The notes under the pieces: model-generated
Database searches by the model: none
What the model saw: the letters and a program-made list of their open reading frames with translations, nothing else
Told to the model about the DNA's origin: nothing
DNA from: Acholoe squamosa
Taxonomy: Eukaryota; Annelida; Polychaeta; Phyllodocida; Polynoidae
Reading direction: 5' to 3'
DNA length: 64,000 bases
NCBI GenBank assembly: GCA_949317995.1
Contig: OX439045.1
Coordinates: forward strand, 43,109,693-43,173,692
Shown here: piece after piece, positions 37,256-49,755 of the stretch
Layout of the letters: each line of letters opens with the position of its first letter
Position numbering within the stretch: the stretch's first letter is position 1
Position numbers and translations under genes: made by a program

Positions 37256-40200
37256 TATATCAGGAGATATATCAGGTCCCTGGTCTCGTTCATTAAGGTT
37301 GGTGGTGGTGTCTGGGTAACACTAATGGTGTTTACGTCCATACTAGATGTATTTATATTGTGGTTTAGAAGTTGAACCTGCAGACATGGCTGAACCCTTT
37401 GAGGACCAAATAATACTTAGATTGTAGTGTCCATATGAAACAATGATGCCCCAAGTCCAGTCACCCACATGGACTTTAGACTGCTTCTAATAGTCCACAA
37501 GTAGTAGAAAATACAAGTAGCCCTAAAACTAGGCTATCTGATGGTAGATCTGAGCCAATCTGACGATGCTTTAATCCATGGATCTTCGGACAATCAACTG
37601 TCTATGTAGGAATGATTTATAATTACAGATATCTGTGGTATCTGTTTTGAGAGAGGGAGGCAGCCCCCATAATAGCATACAGGAGAACAAACTCATATTG
37701 CTATGGTATTTCCTCAGATCGTTACACATTTTCCACCAGGAATATCATAAATACACTACTGTGGAGTTATAGTATTCTTCTTGTAGTGTTTCTGATGCAG
37801 ATATTGGCACTAATCCCGGCTGTAGTGACTACATAGTAGGGACTACAAGACAAAAACTAATGTAGCATTTCATAAACTGCTGTTTTTCACCCCCAATGCC
37901 CCACCTTGTGTCAGTTTTTCTCTTTACCATGGCCTTTCCCCCTGACTCCTTGACTTACACAACATCAATTTGTCAGACTCCATGCTAAGTCTTGTTCTTG
38001 GCACACCTCACCGCCCGCGCCTTTTTACACCCAGGCCACACTGTATCCCTCCGCCGCCCTCCTCCCATTACACTACATCGTTTAGTATCAGGTAAACGCT
38101 CACCATTTTGACTAGAACTTGGCAAAAATGAAAGTCTGGGGTGTAATTTATTGCTTTCAGCTCACGTGAGTGTTAGCTCCCACTAAAATATTTACTTGAA
38201 CTGATTTGGGAACACTTTCTGCGTGTATTTCTATTCAATGAGTGATTTAATAGAGTGACCTAATATTGTTAAGTGATGCATCCCATATCTATCAAGAAAT
38301 TACTATTCTCAAACTTTTCTGGGGATAGCTTGAGATATCCACTTTACGCTAATTCGAAATACTGAGGCATATCCTGTCATAATTGTACAGAATTAGTGAG
38401 AGTTGACTTGTAGACTGTGGCCACCGACTGAGACTCCTTATCTTTATCCCCCCCCTCCCACATCTCAGCCACTGTGTCTGATCCCCTGTCCCTCCTGCAC
38501 CCCTGTTTAGTTTGCACCATTACACAGGACTGGAGGCGATACTGCAGTATTCTAGATTTTATTTTTTCCATAGGTTGGGTAAGGTTCTTGGTAGGCCTTT
38601 AATGAACCTTCCTGTCATAGATACAAAGATGGAGAGACAGGGAGACATGATTACATCTATAAAGACATAGGCCTTGATAAGTAATTCACTTTTTAACACA
38701 TACATTCCTTCCCTATTATCTGCCTCTCTTGTAATGCACAAATCCCTCCATCTTTGGCCATCAATATGTCCTTAAACACACGCCCTCAAAAACACACTCA
38801 CTTATCAATATTCCCCACGCCGTATAAGTATCAGATATATAGCTTGAACAGAGGGTGAGAGTGGCAAGAACATGCTCTTGATCTCATTGAAGGCTTTCTT
38901 CGTAAGTATAACCCCTGTAATTGGTAATGATACACGACAAGTCAATAACCTTATTTTGCTTTATGTTTGGCATTGCACAGTACACACTTCTATGTTGCAT
39001 GTGTGTATAAGATTGCCAAACTCTGTTTGAAATCTATGGAGACTATAGAAGTTCAGTTATGATCATTATTTTATATAACTACATTGTGGAAGATTATTGT
39101 ATATCAATAACTATAAGCTTATACGCATAGTACATCTAATGACGAATGGAATACACTCTCAAAAGCATGATGCTTCAAAGCTTCTAATCTTTAAATCTGT
39201 ATTTTCCCGATCACAGGTTTGGCTGGGATCACATGATGATGTCAACCCCCCACCCCTTCCCCTGCCCAGTGCTCAGTGCCCTCTACGTCTCAAATGTAGC
39301 TTTGTAAAATAAAGGTGCTACATCTACCTGTAATCACCTCTGACCCTGACGTTGAAAGGGATGAAAGTCCTGGCATCAAGGTCATCCAGAAACAAGTCGT
39401 GCACATGCGCAGTTCTCTCTCAGTAATGACATTGATGTGGTTTTGAAGGCAGGCAATGTGCCATAGCGACAGTCTTTTCAATAGTGACGCTCTAAAGCAA
39501 TAAAGCTATTAAAAATGGCAACTATAGCTAGTGCTATGTTTGATAGTTTAATCACTTTTACTACCCATGGTTGTCTCTTTTTTTTTAAATAGATACCTCA
39601 TATAATTATGTTGCGCTGATAGGGGACTCATCAGGGCTACAATCGTTAGAATCGTTAGAAATCATGCAGTCCTTAATCGGTTCAGAAATAGGTAGTTGCG
39701 GCATGTTAAGACGACAATACAGTTACCTTAATGGGACTCAGCAAGTCAATTTGAAGATCAACTCATGAATTAGAAAAAAGGTTATGCAATTTTGATTGTG
39801 TTTCCCCTTTACTTTTCTACTCAGGGTGCAGCTTAGCTTTAGACCTCTATAAGGGTATTTTTTTGGCAACATCTAAAATCAATTATCAAATGTCACACCT
39901 CATGCAGTTTCAGTTCCAAGATAAGGTTTTCAGTGGTTTTATCAGAGTAGGTAGCCCTTGAAGAGCACAAAAATATCATACTTTAATACAATAGGTCTAA
40001 TACACCTTAGACTCCCAAGACCTACACCTCCTCATTTATCTTGGATGAATTATATTACTTTCACGTTTTATGTCTAATTAATCTGATTACTTGTGCTGTT
40101 GTGGTGGGGCTTTATTACATAGCTGTAGTAGGCAGTCTGACAGGGGCCTCTGGGCTGTGTAGAGAAATATGATTCTCCTCAGGGGCTACTCGATCCACAA

Positions 40201-43005
40201 CAGGTGTAAATTGAATTTCAAAATCATACATTACCTGGAGTGTTTCAGGTAAAAAGGTTCATAATGTTTGATAAGGATTTAACCCGAACAAGCTGCATTC
40301 AAAGTATGCGGTAGCTCATCAGTTCAATTACTTCTGTATAATCCTTGCGACGGTGCGCCCATTTTACATTGGTCAATCCAATTCTAACAACAACTGCTTT
40401 ACCAAGGATCAGCACTTGTTCAAATGCCTAGCACAAAAAGAAATGCCATTATATTAGTTCTAAGATTTAAAAAAACAGCTAAAAATATTGCGCATTTAAG
40501 TCTTCATCATAGAGATATGAGATATCCCACAGAGATAAGAATGAAGTTAGTCTAATCTATTTTCATTGCATTCTCTCTAGTCTTTAGTATGATGAGATAC
40601 CCAGTACAATCTACGCTACATCTTAGTAGTATATGGCATCCATTAAATATGAATATCTTTCCTGAAGACAGCACTGTCCTAGACCCTGACAGTTACAGAG
40701 ATCCTAATTGTGTTCCGTCTTATGGAGACTGTAGGTCTTCATACATATTGTAATTCACTTTAGCACACGTGTGGGGTTGGCGGAAAGGACATTCTGATGA
40801 GACACGAGTATGGCGAAAATTCTGTCTCAGATATGTCCAGGAGTCCTCGTTCTCCCTAACAGCGGCCTAACTCCTCCAGGAGAGTGCTCGACTATTGAAG
40901 AAAGAGTAATACTATATATATACACTAACCACCACCTGTATAAACTTACATGTAGACATGGCTGGACACATATAGAGAGATCTGCAGGTCAATTGCACCA
41001 TGTCTCGTCACAGAATGGTGGAAGGTATTACTACAACCAGCTGCCATATAGCTGAGGCTACGGCTATGGAAAGGCAGGTAACTTCTCATTAGGTACCCTC
41101 AGGGAACAACTAAAATACAATTTATCCTCACCAAAATCCATGGAGAACTGTGTTACTACCATAGTCGCACTTTTAAACACCAGTGTCCTGTTAGCTACAA
41201 AAAAAACTTTAAAAAAATAGAAAGAAGTCAGGTCCCGAACAGCACAATATTTAATAATTGAACTTGACAAAGTACCCTAGTCATGCTAAGTAGAATATCC
41301 CGCAATCAGATTAGTATATAATGTAGTTGTAGAGCGTGGAGGTGGGACATAACCATCTTTATAGGTTGATGAGGGTTTTGTGCAATGTCAAACATAATAT
41401 ATGTAGTCTCAGCATATAAATGTAGTTCTGTCTGATGTGTGGTAGAAGGTAGTTGGGGAATTGCATAGTTAGATATATTGCTGTCTAATACTAGGTAGAA
41501 GGACACCAGTGGGTCAAATTGTCAAGGACACTGTCTAGGTTAACAGTAAGCCAGATAGACACATGCATTATCTATTGTACAATGAGATATTACCTACAGT
41601 AAAGGAACAGCAATTAGTGACATAGTTACTGATCTATATTGCCGAATGCTTAAAAGATGTTTGACAGTAAGTTACAGAGTTAGAGATAATTGTTGGCTGA
41701 CGCTTAGAACATGGTAGGCAAAGAGTCAGATAACACCAGATATTGTCTTGCTAAATGGAGGAGTATGTGAGGAATCATATAGCCACATACAGAGTGCAAT
41801 CTCCTGGTATATCTCTATAAGGAGGAGACAATGAGGGCTGCAGCAAACCAGCATCACACAGGCTGCTTCATCTGATGACCTTGACCTTTGATTTGGATCT
41901 TGATGAGTAGCAATTTGGGCTGCAGGTTCCGGGGCCCCATTTCCGGTAATTACAAACATTAATCCACGTTCTCGAGCCGCCAGGCGAATCGCACTTCGGG
42001 GAGAGCAGAGAATCCCCGAGGACACGCTCAGTTTCCGCCGTCCTTTAATTGTAGTAAGTAAACAGAGTTTAGTGTAAAGCACGTAGTCTAGTGGTAGTGA
42101 CAGGATAAGTGGATCGGATGGAGGGGTCTGTAATGCACTGAATCCTTTAAGGGCAGTGATGGGCATTAATATCTATGTCCTTTAGTTCTCGTCATGTTGA
42201 CTGCATTAGTGTTGTGTATATTCATGCAGCACATGTGCTTATTGCAGGGTAAATAAGCCCACTAAGGATTATGCACTTAAAGCAGAGTTACTCACCAGCA
42301 GTGCATCAGCGCATATACAGGATGAACGTCATGCTGTGCTCCTTAGAAGGTTACTGTTCCCGCAGTAACATCTTGTGGAGCAGAAACAAGTTTCTTTGTG
42401 GTAAATACAAGCCTTAAGCCCCCCCCCCCCCCCCCAGGGGAGAGGACGAGGGGAGTGCCCATATTTGCTGAGTGTTATGTGCTGGTGACGTTTGGTGGCG
42501 AATAGGGGAGGGGGCTTGAGGGGGTGGAGGCTAAGGTATGGATGCTCTAGAGGGAAGATTCATCAAGGTGAGAGATGGTACAAGGACTGGAATGCTTAAA
42601 GATGGGTGATCTGGAAGGGAGGAGCTGGCGGGGTAGATATAAATGGAGAAAGGAGATGAGAATGATCTTGATGTGCTTTTTAACCTCTTCTCCTCCATAT
42701 TACCGTGCCTCCCTAGTAGTTTAAACCTTTATGTCTGTGAATGTGATTTGATCCTATCAGCTCGCTCATCGTCATGATGTCCCTGAGGCAGCTGTGGCAA
42801 AGCTACTTGTTGGTTCCCCATTCACGGAGTTTGCTTTGCACTGTGGTACTGCATCAAAATATCAAGTGAAAATAAAGACTTGAAGATACGCTGTAACTCC
42901 ACCCAGTTGCCTTAGTATGCCACCACACCTCTGAATGCATTATAGTTTCCCTCTTGTATTTTCAAGATTCAGAGCAACAGTATTAATATACCCCTAGGCT
43001 ATATA
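37256..43005. other. intronic stretch, no gene seen
   Basis: No exon recognised. A 146-codon minus-strand frame (41726-42166) has no domain. It contains a run of 17 C (42419-42435) and repeat-family pieces at 42120-42350. Confidence 0.4.
42419..42435. repeat. poly(C) run, 17 bp
   Basis: Uninterrupted C homopolymer; its exact length may be unreliable in sequencing. Confidence 0.9.
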
Positions 43006-43015
43006 GAGGGAGAGA

Positions 43016-43079
<64 letters not shown>
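43006..43079. repeat. (AG)n microsatellite
   Basis: About 37 AG dinucleotides with GGG interruptions at the 5' end. Confidence 0.95.
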
Positions 43080-43083
<4 letters not shown>

Positions 43084-43619
43084 CCTTCTAAAGAATAATT
43101 ATGTTAATATCTAAGTTATGTAGATTAAAAGGCTACGGTTTGCCGCATACTGCCTTTCAAGACTATACCGGCACAGATGTTCTTAACTTTTTAACGTGGC
43201 ATGATACTGGGGCAGTATCCATAAAGGATTTGTATTCATCCCAGGTTGAATAAATATGACAGCCCCAAACGTTTAAACAAAAATGTCTGTATCGTACCTG
43301 TCCATATGAAAAACCCAGCTTTTCACACCCAGCTACGGCATCTTAAATGATCAAAATCTATAATTAAAATAGAAATGAGTCATATGTTCATGTCAACATA
43401 ACGGAATATTTGACTGAAATAATATAAGAGGAATACAAAGGCTCACTTATATTGGTCTGACCATCATGTGTGGCTTGGGTATTGGGTAACCACTGTTAAC
43501 AGGTTCTAGACCTCACACTTACAGAAGAACAGCGAGATTTCGTTAGATTAATGATAAGATCAAAATTGTATGTTGAACTTGGTGATGATTCATTGTGTGA
43601 TTTTTGTGTGTCGTTCCAG

Positions 43620-43806
43620 CTCCAGTGGAGAGTATGTTTGTGTCAGACAATAACGACACGGCAGATACGAGTCCCTCAGAGTTAGTCTATACGTCCACAG
43701 AACCCGCTACACTCAGGTGTCTTGCCGCAGGCGCCTACCCAGCCCCCGACCTCCAACTGTCTGTGGACAACATGGATGTGGGCAGCAGACTAGCATGGAA
43801 GTACAA
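43620..43806 (+). CDS. Ig-superfamily gene, first exon of a second Ig domain
   Basis: A 187-bp exon between acceptor TGTCGTTCCAG and donor AA|GTAAGTACC. It enters in phase 1 and leaves in phase 2. It opens APVESMFVSDNNDTADTS, a domain linker and A strand with an NDT sequon, then ATLRCLAAGAYPAPD, the B strand with the first core Cys followed by the usual small, Pro-rich turn. About 12 residues after the Cys, where most Ig domains carry the core Trp, the sequence reads DLQLSV with no Trp. A Trp does occur later (RLAWKY). The domain is completed by the exon at 44158. It is probably the extracellular part of a cell-surface receptor or adhesion protein. Confidence 0.85.
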
Positions 43807-44157
43807 GTAAGTACCATCAAATCTTAACCTCAATCTCAATCTCAAGTCTTGTTTTGCAGTATTGGATAGTACAAATGTAGATATTCGGCATTGAGGTGTT
43901 ATTGGTCACTGGACGTTTTGAAACATTAGGGATTTTCGGGGACCATAATTGCTTTAATGTGCCATACATTGCCATTGCTCACATGCCAGAAAAAAAGCAA
44001 TCAAAACTTAATTACATCATATTCATAAAAGTAGAACATTAAGGATGTATTTATTATGCTGTTCTCAATGCATGCAAGCCTCTAAAGAAATCTGAAAAAA
44101 AAACTCACCCTGGATTTAATCGTATTGACCCCTTCCTCCTTCCCTCATGTCCCACAG
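43807..44157 (+). other. phase-2 intron inside the second Ig domain
   Basis: A 351-bp intron from GTAAGT to a strong pyrimidine tract and acceptor (CTTCCTCCTTCCCTCATGTC CCACAG). It contains no feature of note. Confidence 0.85.
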
Positions 44158-44324
44158 ACCCCTGTTTCATGGCCCTAAAGGCCTGAGGCGGATGTCGTAC
44201 ACGGTGGAGAGGTGGAGTCACAGTTTCCTGGCACGCCCTGAGTATGACGGCAAGGAACTATTGTGTGCTGCCCTGGTTCCTGGACTCACCGTACACACCA
44301 CCACAGTCAAAATAAGGGTTCTCT
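44158..44324 (+). CDS. Ig-superfamily gene, second exon of the second Ig domain
   Basis: A 167-bp exon that enters in phase 2 and leaves in phase 1 at CTCT|GTAAGT. With the previous exon it makes 354 bp (118 codons), a complete domain bounded by phase-1 introns, the standard module of shuffled Ig domains. It contains the strand E-F region (SFLARPEYDGKELLCAALVPG) and the G strand (TTVKIRVL). The second core Cys is in KELLCAA, so the usual Tyr two residues before it is Leu. The next exon, which should start in phase 1, was not found in the remaining 19.7 kb; it may be short, diverged or outside the window. Confidence 0.85.
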
Positions 44325-47300
44325 GTAAGTACAATTTTCTTATTTCTTTTTTTCATTTATTTTATAATATTTGGGAATTCTTTTATTTTTCAGATATTGA
44401 ATAGTGGGAGATGAAGAAGATTGTTTCTAGGATTATACTTATTTTGTTTCCTCAGCACTTCTGTGCGCACTGTGAATGTATGCTTCGTCGCAGCATAGAC
44501 AAGAAGACAGGATACACACTGAGTAATGTTTTTTTTTTGCGAGGATGCTTTCATTACAGTTTCAGTACAGAGAATTACTTCTCAATGACGGCGACGCAGA
44601 AATGTCAATTGATGAATTGTTTATTTGTCCTGAACAATCATGATTATGTCTTATCATTTTATATCGTTTCCAGTTTCCACAAGGTAGAATGTGATACTGG
44701 CCTAATGTTATGTTGGTATCGTGACTAATCATGGCAAAGGAATCCATCTCTTTTGTTTGATTCTACGTCAGGATATTTACTCAGTATTTCATTGAGGTTG
44801 TAAACAAATGTTTACATCAGAGAGAACTTGGAATTGGGAATAAAATGTGAGTGATTTACCTAATGACTCCCCAGTGACTCCAGGAAAATACTACATAATT
44901 CAGTGTGTAAATTTGCTGTGGTCATCAGCATGCACATTACTGTCACTTCACTAATGCCTCATTATTACATGTCACTACATGCATAATGTAGGAAATCATG
45001 TATCTAGGCATTGCCTTCAGGAGAAATAGCTTATTTTGAATTCTAGGCATAAAGGTTTTCCTTTTTACTTTTGGATTTTGACATACACTCACTACCATCT
45101 TTTGGCCCTATGTGTTCTATTCATATAAGGGACTAGCACATTGCTGGTACTAAGGAAATCACCTAGGTTGCTCATGTAGTCGGGATCTATATCATCATTT
45201 GGCCTCTTTGTATAGTCTAATTTGACAACCTGTTAATTTATTAATACCCATGGGATTTTTCTATAAATCATATATGTGAATTCTGCATATCAACATCTTT
45301 AAGTAGATCATCTAGAAATAGATTAAATATTTAAAATTAAATACCAATAGATCATTGAAATTTCTGTTTATCAGGGTCATCACCTTAATTCACACCTAAA
45401 ACATAGAGAGGTACTAAGGGGCAGGGTACAGCTTGTCATTGTTATCACTGACGATTGTTCTGGGGGCTGATAAGACATTTACCCAGAATGCTCTGCTCTG
45501 GAGTCAGGGGGCCTAACCAAGATGGTGGCCTCCATAGCCTAATATGCTAATGCCCGTGTCAATGTCACACATGGCTGCATCTCGGAAGTGACGTCACATG
45601 TGCGTGGGAACGAGGCCCGGTGGGAAGGTGAATTGCCAGGTGGGGGTGGTTACACAGGGTGTTGAGGGAGGGGGTGAGCAGTTGGTGAGGAGGAATAAAA
45701 GAGTTGTTGAATGTCTGAAGACACCCAATGGGCCATGGGTGGGTAGGTGAGCACAAAGAGTGTTTAACCCTCTAAGGGCAATAAAATGGATCAATCCACA
45801 ATGTATTTTGCAGCTATAATGCATTGGTATATATAGTAATGCGTTGTAATCCTTTATGGGTTTCATCCACTCTCAAATGGTTAATATGGTGCACAAATGC
45901 AGTGCTGGTGACTTTTTTTGTACCTATGTTGCACTTGGGCGGTGCATCAAGACGAATGACACTACCTTTGAGGTCTTGTACCGTCTTAAAAGAGCTACAG
46001 ATCGAAAGTGTTGCTGGATGAGTGGTCATAAATAATTAACCTGCTCTTCTCATGTTGTCAATAGTCAACTTCCGTCCGACGAGCCTTCTCCTACAGATGC
46101 AAAATAACTACAAAGGGGCACTAGTATTAATGTGCACAATGAACGGCATGGATGTTTGGTCAGTCATAGTTTAACATTGATCTATCTCAGGAACACAATC
46201 GATATTATACTATGGTTGTGCCAACATCGTAATTTATATGTAGGCTACTGTATATGGATATGGATTCTCAGATACCTCAAAATTATAGTGAAAAATACAA
46301 ACAACCATCTATGTACTCTGTAAGGATAATCCATTCCCCTTAGCTCCTCATTTCATACAAAACAAAACCTGCATTCTTAAAAAAAGATATAAGACAGATA
46401 TCTTAGAAATTGAAATGCTCCAAGGTTCATGAATTGAAAAGAGAGAGATGTGAGCAGCGAATCCAAGGCGATGATCCACTTGTCCCTACCCAATGTCATA
46501 TTGCATCCTTTAGTGGCTGTTCACATTAGTGAAGCAGCATGGATATAACGACAGGCTTCAGGAAGGTCAGTTCCTACAGAGATGTTACAGCCACATGCTA
46601 TGCTCTCACTAAGGTATGAGTCATCATCCACATAGTAAAGGTCCAGAGCACCCGTATGACTGTTATATGTAGAATTCTGCATTTTTCAACAAGCCCGGCA
46701 ACACCATTACAACCATATAAAGAAGATCCAGACATGTTGTATTTTTTCAAAGTGTAGCCTTGACATTTCAGTCCATAGTAGTTTAATGTTCCATATATGC
46801 TGACTTTACAGGGTTGATACATCCCAATGCAGCCAAGTCAGACATAGTGCTAGCGATGTGCTGAGACATCTTCTTCATGAAGCCTTTAGGTACCATGTAG
46901 CCCTTAAGGGGTTAAGAATTTCCTTCACAGCTGCTTTAAACACAAAATATTGTTTAATTCAAATATGGCACGTTTAGTTCCTGCACAGATGTTGTAGCTC
47001 GCAGATGAAATAAGAACTTTGTTTTAAAGGAATGTGGGATAATTTGAGAATCCCATTAATCGGGTTAGGAAAGGGTTACTCATGTGGTGTAGTTCTATTG
47101 TACTTCCCACTGTCAGTATTGCCATGACACAAACCGCATAGAAGTTGTTCCACAGTGGCTTGCTATGAGAAAAGAAACATGGGTAGAACAGATGCAAATG
47201 AGCAGTGTTTTTAGAAGTGTCATGATCTGAATTCATAGGCTGTCTATTTTCACTAGTAAACTTAAAGATGGCCCTCAGCAATGTTCTAGCCGTCTATGAT

Positions 47301-47404
47301 CAATACTTATGTAATAGACTGGAACTTAAACTTATCTTAAGAATTTTGGAACAGATATGTGATTCCAAAAGTTTGAAAATCTTTTTACCATGAGTAACGG
47401 CAAA
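44325..47404. other. non-coding stretch after the last Ig exon
   Basis: No exon recognised. Repeat-family fragments occur at 45770-45960 (AACCCTCTAAGGGC, GTGCACAAATGCAGTGCTGG). Confidence 0.4.
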
Positions 47405-47583
47405 TGTAAGAGTAAGTAAGTAAGTAGTTTATTGGCTCAACGTCTGTACAAGAAAGGTTGCTCTTCAAGTAAGCCAGATAATGCAAAAATGAAGATATGA
47501 TCAATATCAACCGATGTACAATATAAGTATATATGTAGATAAGTGACTTCCATTCACACATTGAGTGATGCCCAAAGATGCAT

Positions 47584-48626
47584 TTAAATTCTGTCAAGAA
47601 ATTTTTCCTTGTTCTCTAGATTTTTAATATCTGGGGACAAAGCATCCCACAGTTCACTGCCTCTAGCCAGTGGGCTTTTATCGTAGTGCTTGCATTTAGT
47701 ACGACTGACGTTTAACCTTATTTTGGCATTGCCATGCAAAACCACATTGTCTTCTTTACGACTATAGTCATTTATCAGACTTAGTAGAGATTTATCCCTA
47801 CGAGTTTGCAGTTTTTTACAACAGGTCAGCACATGTAGTTCATCCCTCGACATGTCCCTGGGGTCATGTATGCCAAGGCAAATTCCGCGTTAGCGGATTC
47901 CTTAGTGGGCCGACCCCTGCCGAAGCTGATACCTTGCGAGATAAGGACTGATAACAGCGAGCTGATGGGTACCAGGTGTTACGTAATGCACCCTGAAAAG
48001 TCTGCAGTGAATGAGAGGAATATTCTCATTTGGTTAATAATGCATCACGCTAGGTCGGATGGAGGTACATATTTTGAATTGTCTGAAGTTTTAACAATCG
48101 TATCGGGGGCTCCAGTAATGATGAAATCACCATAATCAAAGGTCGGAGCTATCATCTGTTTATAGATCTTAAGTAGTAATTCTTTGTTCAGGCACCTCCT
48201 TACTTTCCTGAATTGATATAAGCGCAGCTCAGCTGAGCCCTTCATTATATTCACATGTTTCTTAAATGTGAGGCATCTATCAACAGTAACACCCAGGTTA
48301 ACAAAGGAGTCAACTACCTCCAGGGTCTCCCCTTCTGTTCTAACAGGGCAGTTGGTCAAATCTGGCTGCATCCTGTTGGAGTGTAGCCACAAGACCTTGG
48401 TCTTATCACTATTCAATGTAAGGCGATACTTACAACACCATTCCACTATTCTATTGACGTCATCTTGTACCACAAATCGCATTTGCCTCGGAATTTTACT
48501 AATGGTATATACAACCAGGTCTTCTGCATAGAGTAGATATCTGGAGTTTTTAATCATTTTAGTACACTGTTTCCGATTTGTAAGATAAGACCTGAACCAT
48601 TCAATACTTCTGTCATATATTCCCAT
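47584..48626 (-). pseudogene. LINE reverse transcriptase C-terminal part, broken
   Basis: In minus-strand order: IEWFRSYLTNRKQCTK (about 48603-48556), then directly RYLLYAEDLVVY (the YxDD box is altered to YAED), TLNSDKTKVLW, a VNLGVTVDRCLTFKKHV block (typical post-RT motif), KQMIAPTFDYGD, the inserted element, and finally LARGSELWDALSPDI (47685-47641), the C-terminal motif common in this LINE group. The segment that should hold GVPQGS between QCTK and LYAED is missing, an internal deletion of roughly 100 bp. The element is therefore inactive three times over: by truncation, deletion and insertion. Confidence 0.85.
47885..48058 (+). mobile_element. 174-bp TTAGCAGG inverted-repeat element, copy 3 (inside second LINE)
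   Basis: It starts CCGCGTTAGCGG and ends CGCTAGGTCGG. Blocks in common with copy 2 are AGCTGATACC..GCGAG, GCTGATGGGTACCAG, TGCAGTGAATGAG and TATTCTCATTTGG..TTAATAA. It is more diverged than copies 1 and 2 and carries short insertions. It interrupts the LINE between the KTSDNSKYV and LHVLTCC coding parts, a different site from copy 1. In both LINEs it has the same orientation relative to the host element. Confidence 0.75.
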
Positions 48627-49296
48627 CCCATTTTAGGCTATCAATGAGTAGGGGGTGGTTGAGAGAGACATTAAGGATGGCGAAAGGGCCCTTGGTCAGG
48701 ATGAGGCTATTAACCTTTAAATCAACAGTGAGTGGTAACAAAGTGTTGGTAGAGAACCTTTCTTAGCTGTACTTGCACGCTTTAGCACTAGTTACCACTT
48801 TAGCACAATACAGCTAATTCTTTCAATATTCTGGCCAGAATGGGCAGGGCAATTCTGAAAATACATGTATGTCCAGGCGCTTTCTGAATACTACCAGAAC
48901 CAGCCTAAATTTGATCGTTGTATTTTCCTTTAATTACTTCGTCAGAATATGGATGATCAGCATATCTCTGAGCTAATCAACGGTCACAATTCATCCATTA
49001 TGGGTAACAGGGGTTGCTCTAGGTTTATTCCTATATACATGTATAGACAAAATGCATAACTGGAGAATGCTGCATGGGTGCATCATGTTTAGTTTCTCAT
49101 TGCTCTCCCACCCATAGTGTATAGGGTCTGCATTTAATCAGGACTTAAGCTCTGACGACCTTCCTCGCCAGGGTTGATTCAAGTACCATGATTTTGACAA
49201 AATGGTCATGGACTATTCCGACGATTTGGCATTAAAGATAAATATAGCTATCCCAGCTGAACAAGCTGTGACAGGTAGGAAAGCTGTAATGTGAGC

Positions 49297-49755
49297 ATGA
49301 GGGATAGGTATTGAAGAGGATGGGTAGCAAGGAGGATAGGTAATAAACAGTTTAAGAGATGGGCACAGAGGGTACCTTGTAAGGTGAGTATATTCAAAAG
49401 ATACATTGGTGCTAGGTAATATCACAGATGTGCCAGTCAAATATGAGGGATGTGCAGAATTGGGAGATAGTCACCATGAGGGATAGGTAAAGTGAATGAT
49501 AGGCAGATTGAGGATAGGTAGACTAATGGTAAGAATGTACAGAGAAAATTAGGTACAACGTCGAGGGGTAAACTTTAATCCTTTAAGCCATTTGAGGGAA
49601 AACCTAATTAAACTCTAGATGTTTCAAGGGATAGGTAGTATGGGTGATAGGCAGACTAAGGGATAGGCAGTATGTGGGAGAGGCAGAGCCATACACAGGT
49701 AGAGTACTTGTCATGTTGAGATAGGCAGACATTGGGATAGGTAGATTGAGGTATT
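49297..49755. repeat. degenerate GGATAGGTAG/GATAGGCAG tandem repeats
   Basis: At least a dozen copies of GGGATAGGTAG or GATAGGCAG-like words, many followed by AYTGAG or ACTAAGG, are spaced about 10-40 bp apart. They look like an old minisatellite with substitutions and indels. Confidence 0.65.

Larger units (their letters stand above)
12693..43619 (+). other. about 30.9-kb phase-1 intron between two Ig domains
   Basis: It runs from the donor GTAGGT at 12693 to the acceptor TCGTTCCAG ending at 43619. Both ends are phase 1, so the flanking exons can join directly. Further symmetrical (1-1) exons hidden inside cannot be excluded, but I found none. The intron holds several microsatellites, two minisatellites, a pogo-like MITE, a broken LINE and many degenerate palindromic repeats, each listed separately. 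Confidence 0.6.
47405..48650 (-). mobile_element. 5'-truncated CR1/Jockey-type LINE, 3' part
   Basis: Minus-strand LINE remnant from LIDSLKWDG-like sequence (about 48650) to a 3' end with AATAAACTAC followed by a short ACTT tandem tail (plus strand GTAAGTAAGTAAGTAG, 47414-47429). It is interrupted by a copy of the TTAGCAGG element (47885-48058). It is a different LINE copy or family from the one at 33.8 kb. Confidence 0.85.

Noticed and set aside
41726-42166. 146-codon minus-strand frame
   Set aside because: No recognisable motif or splice structure; it includes part of a repeat-family copy at its 5' end.
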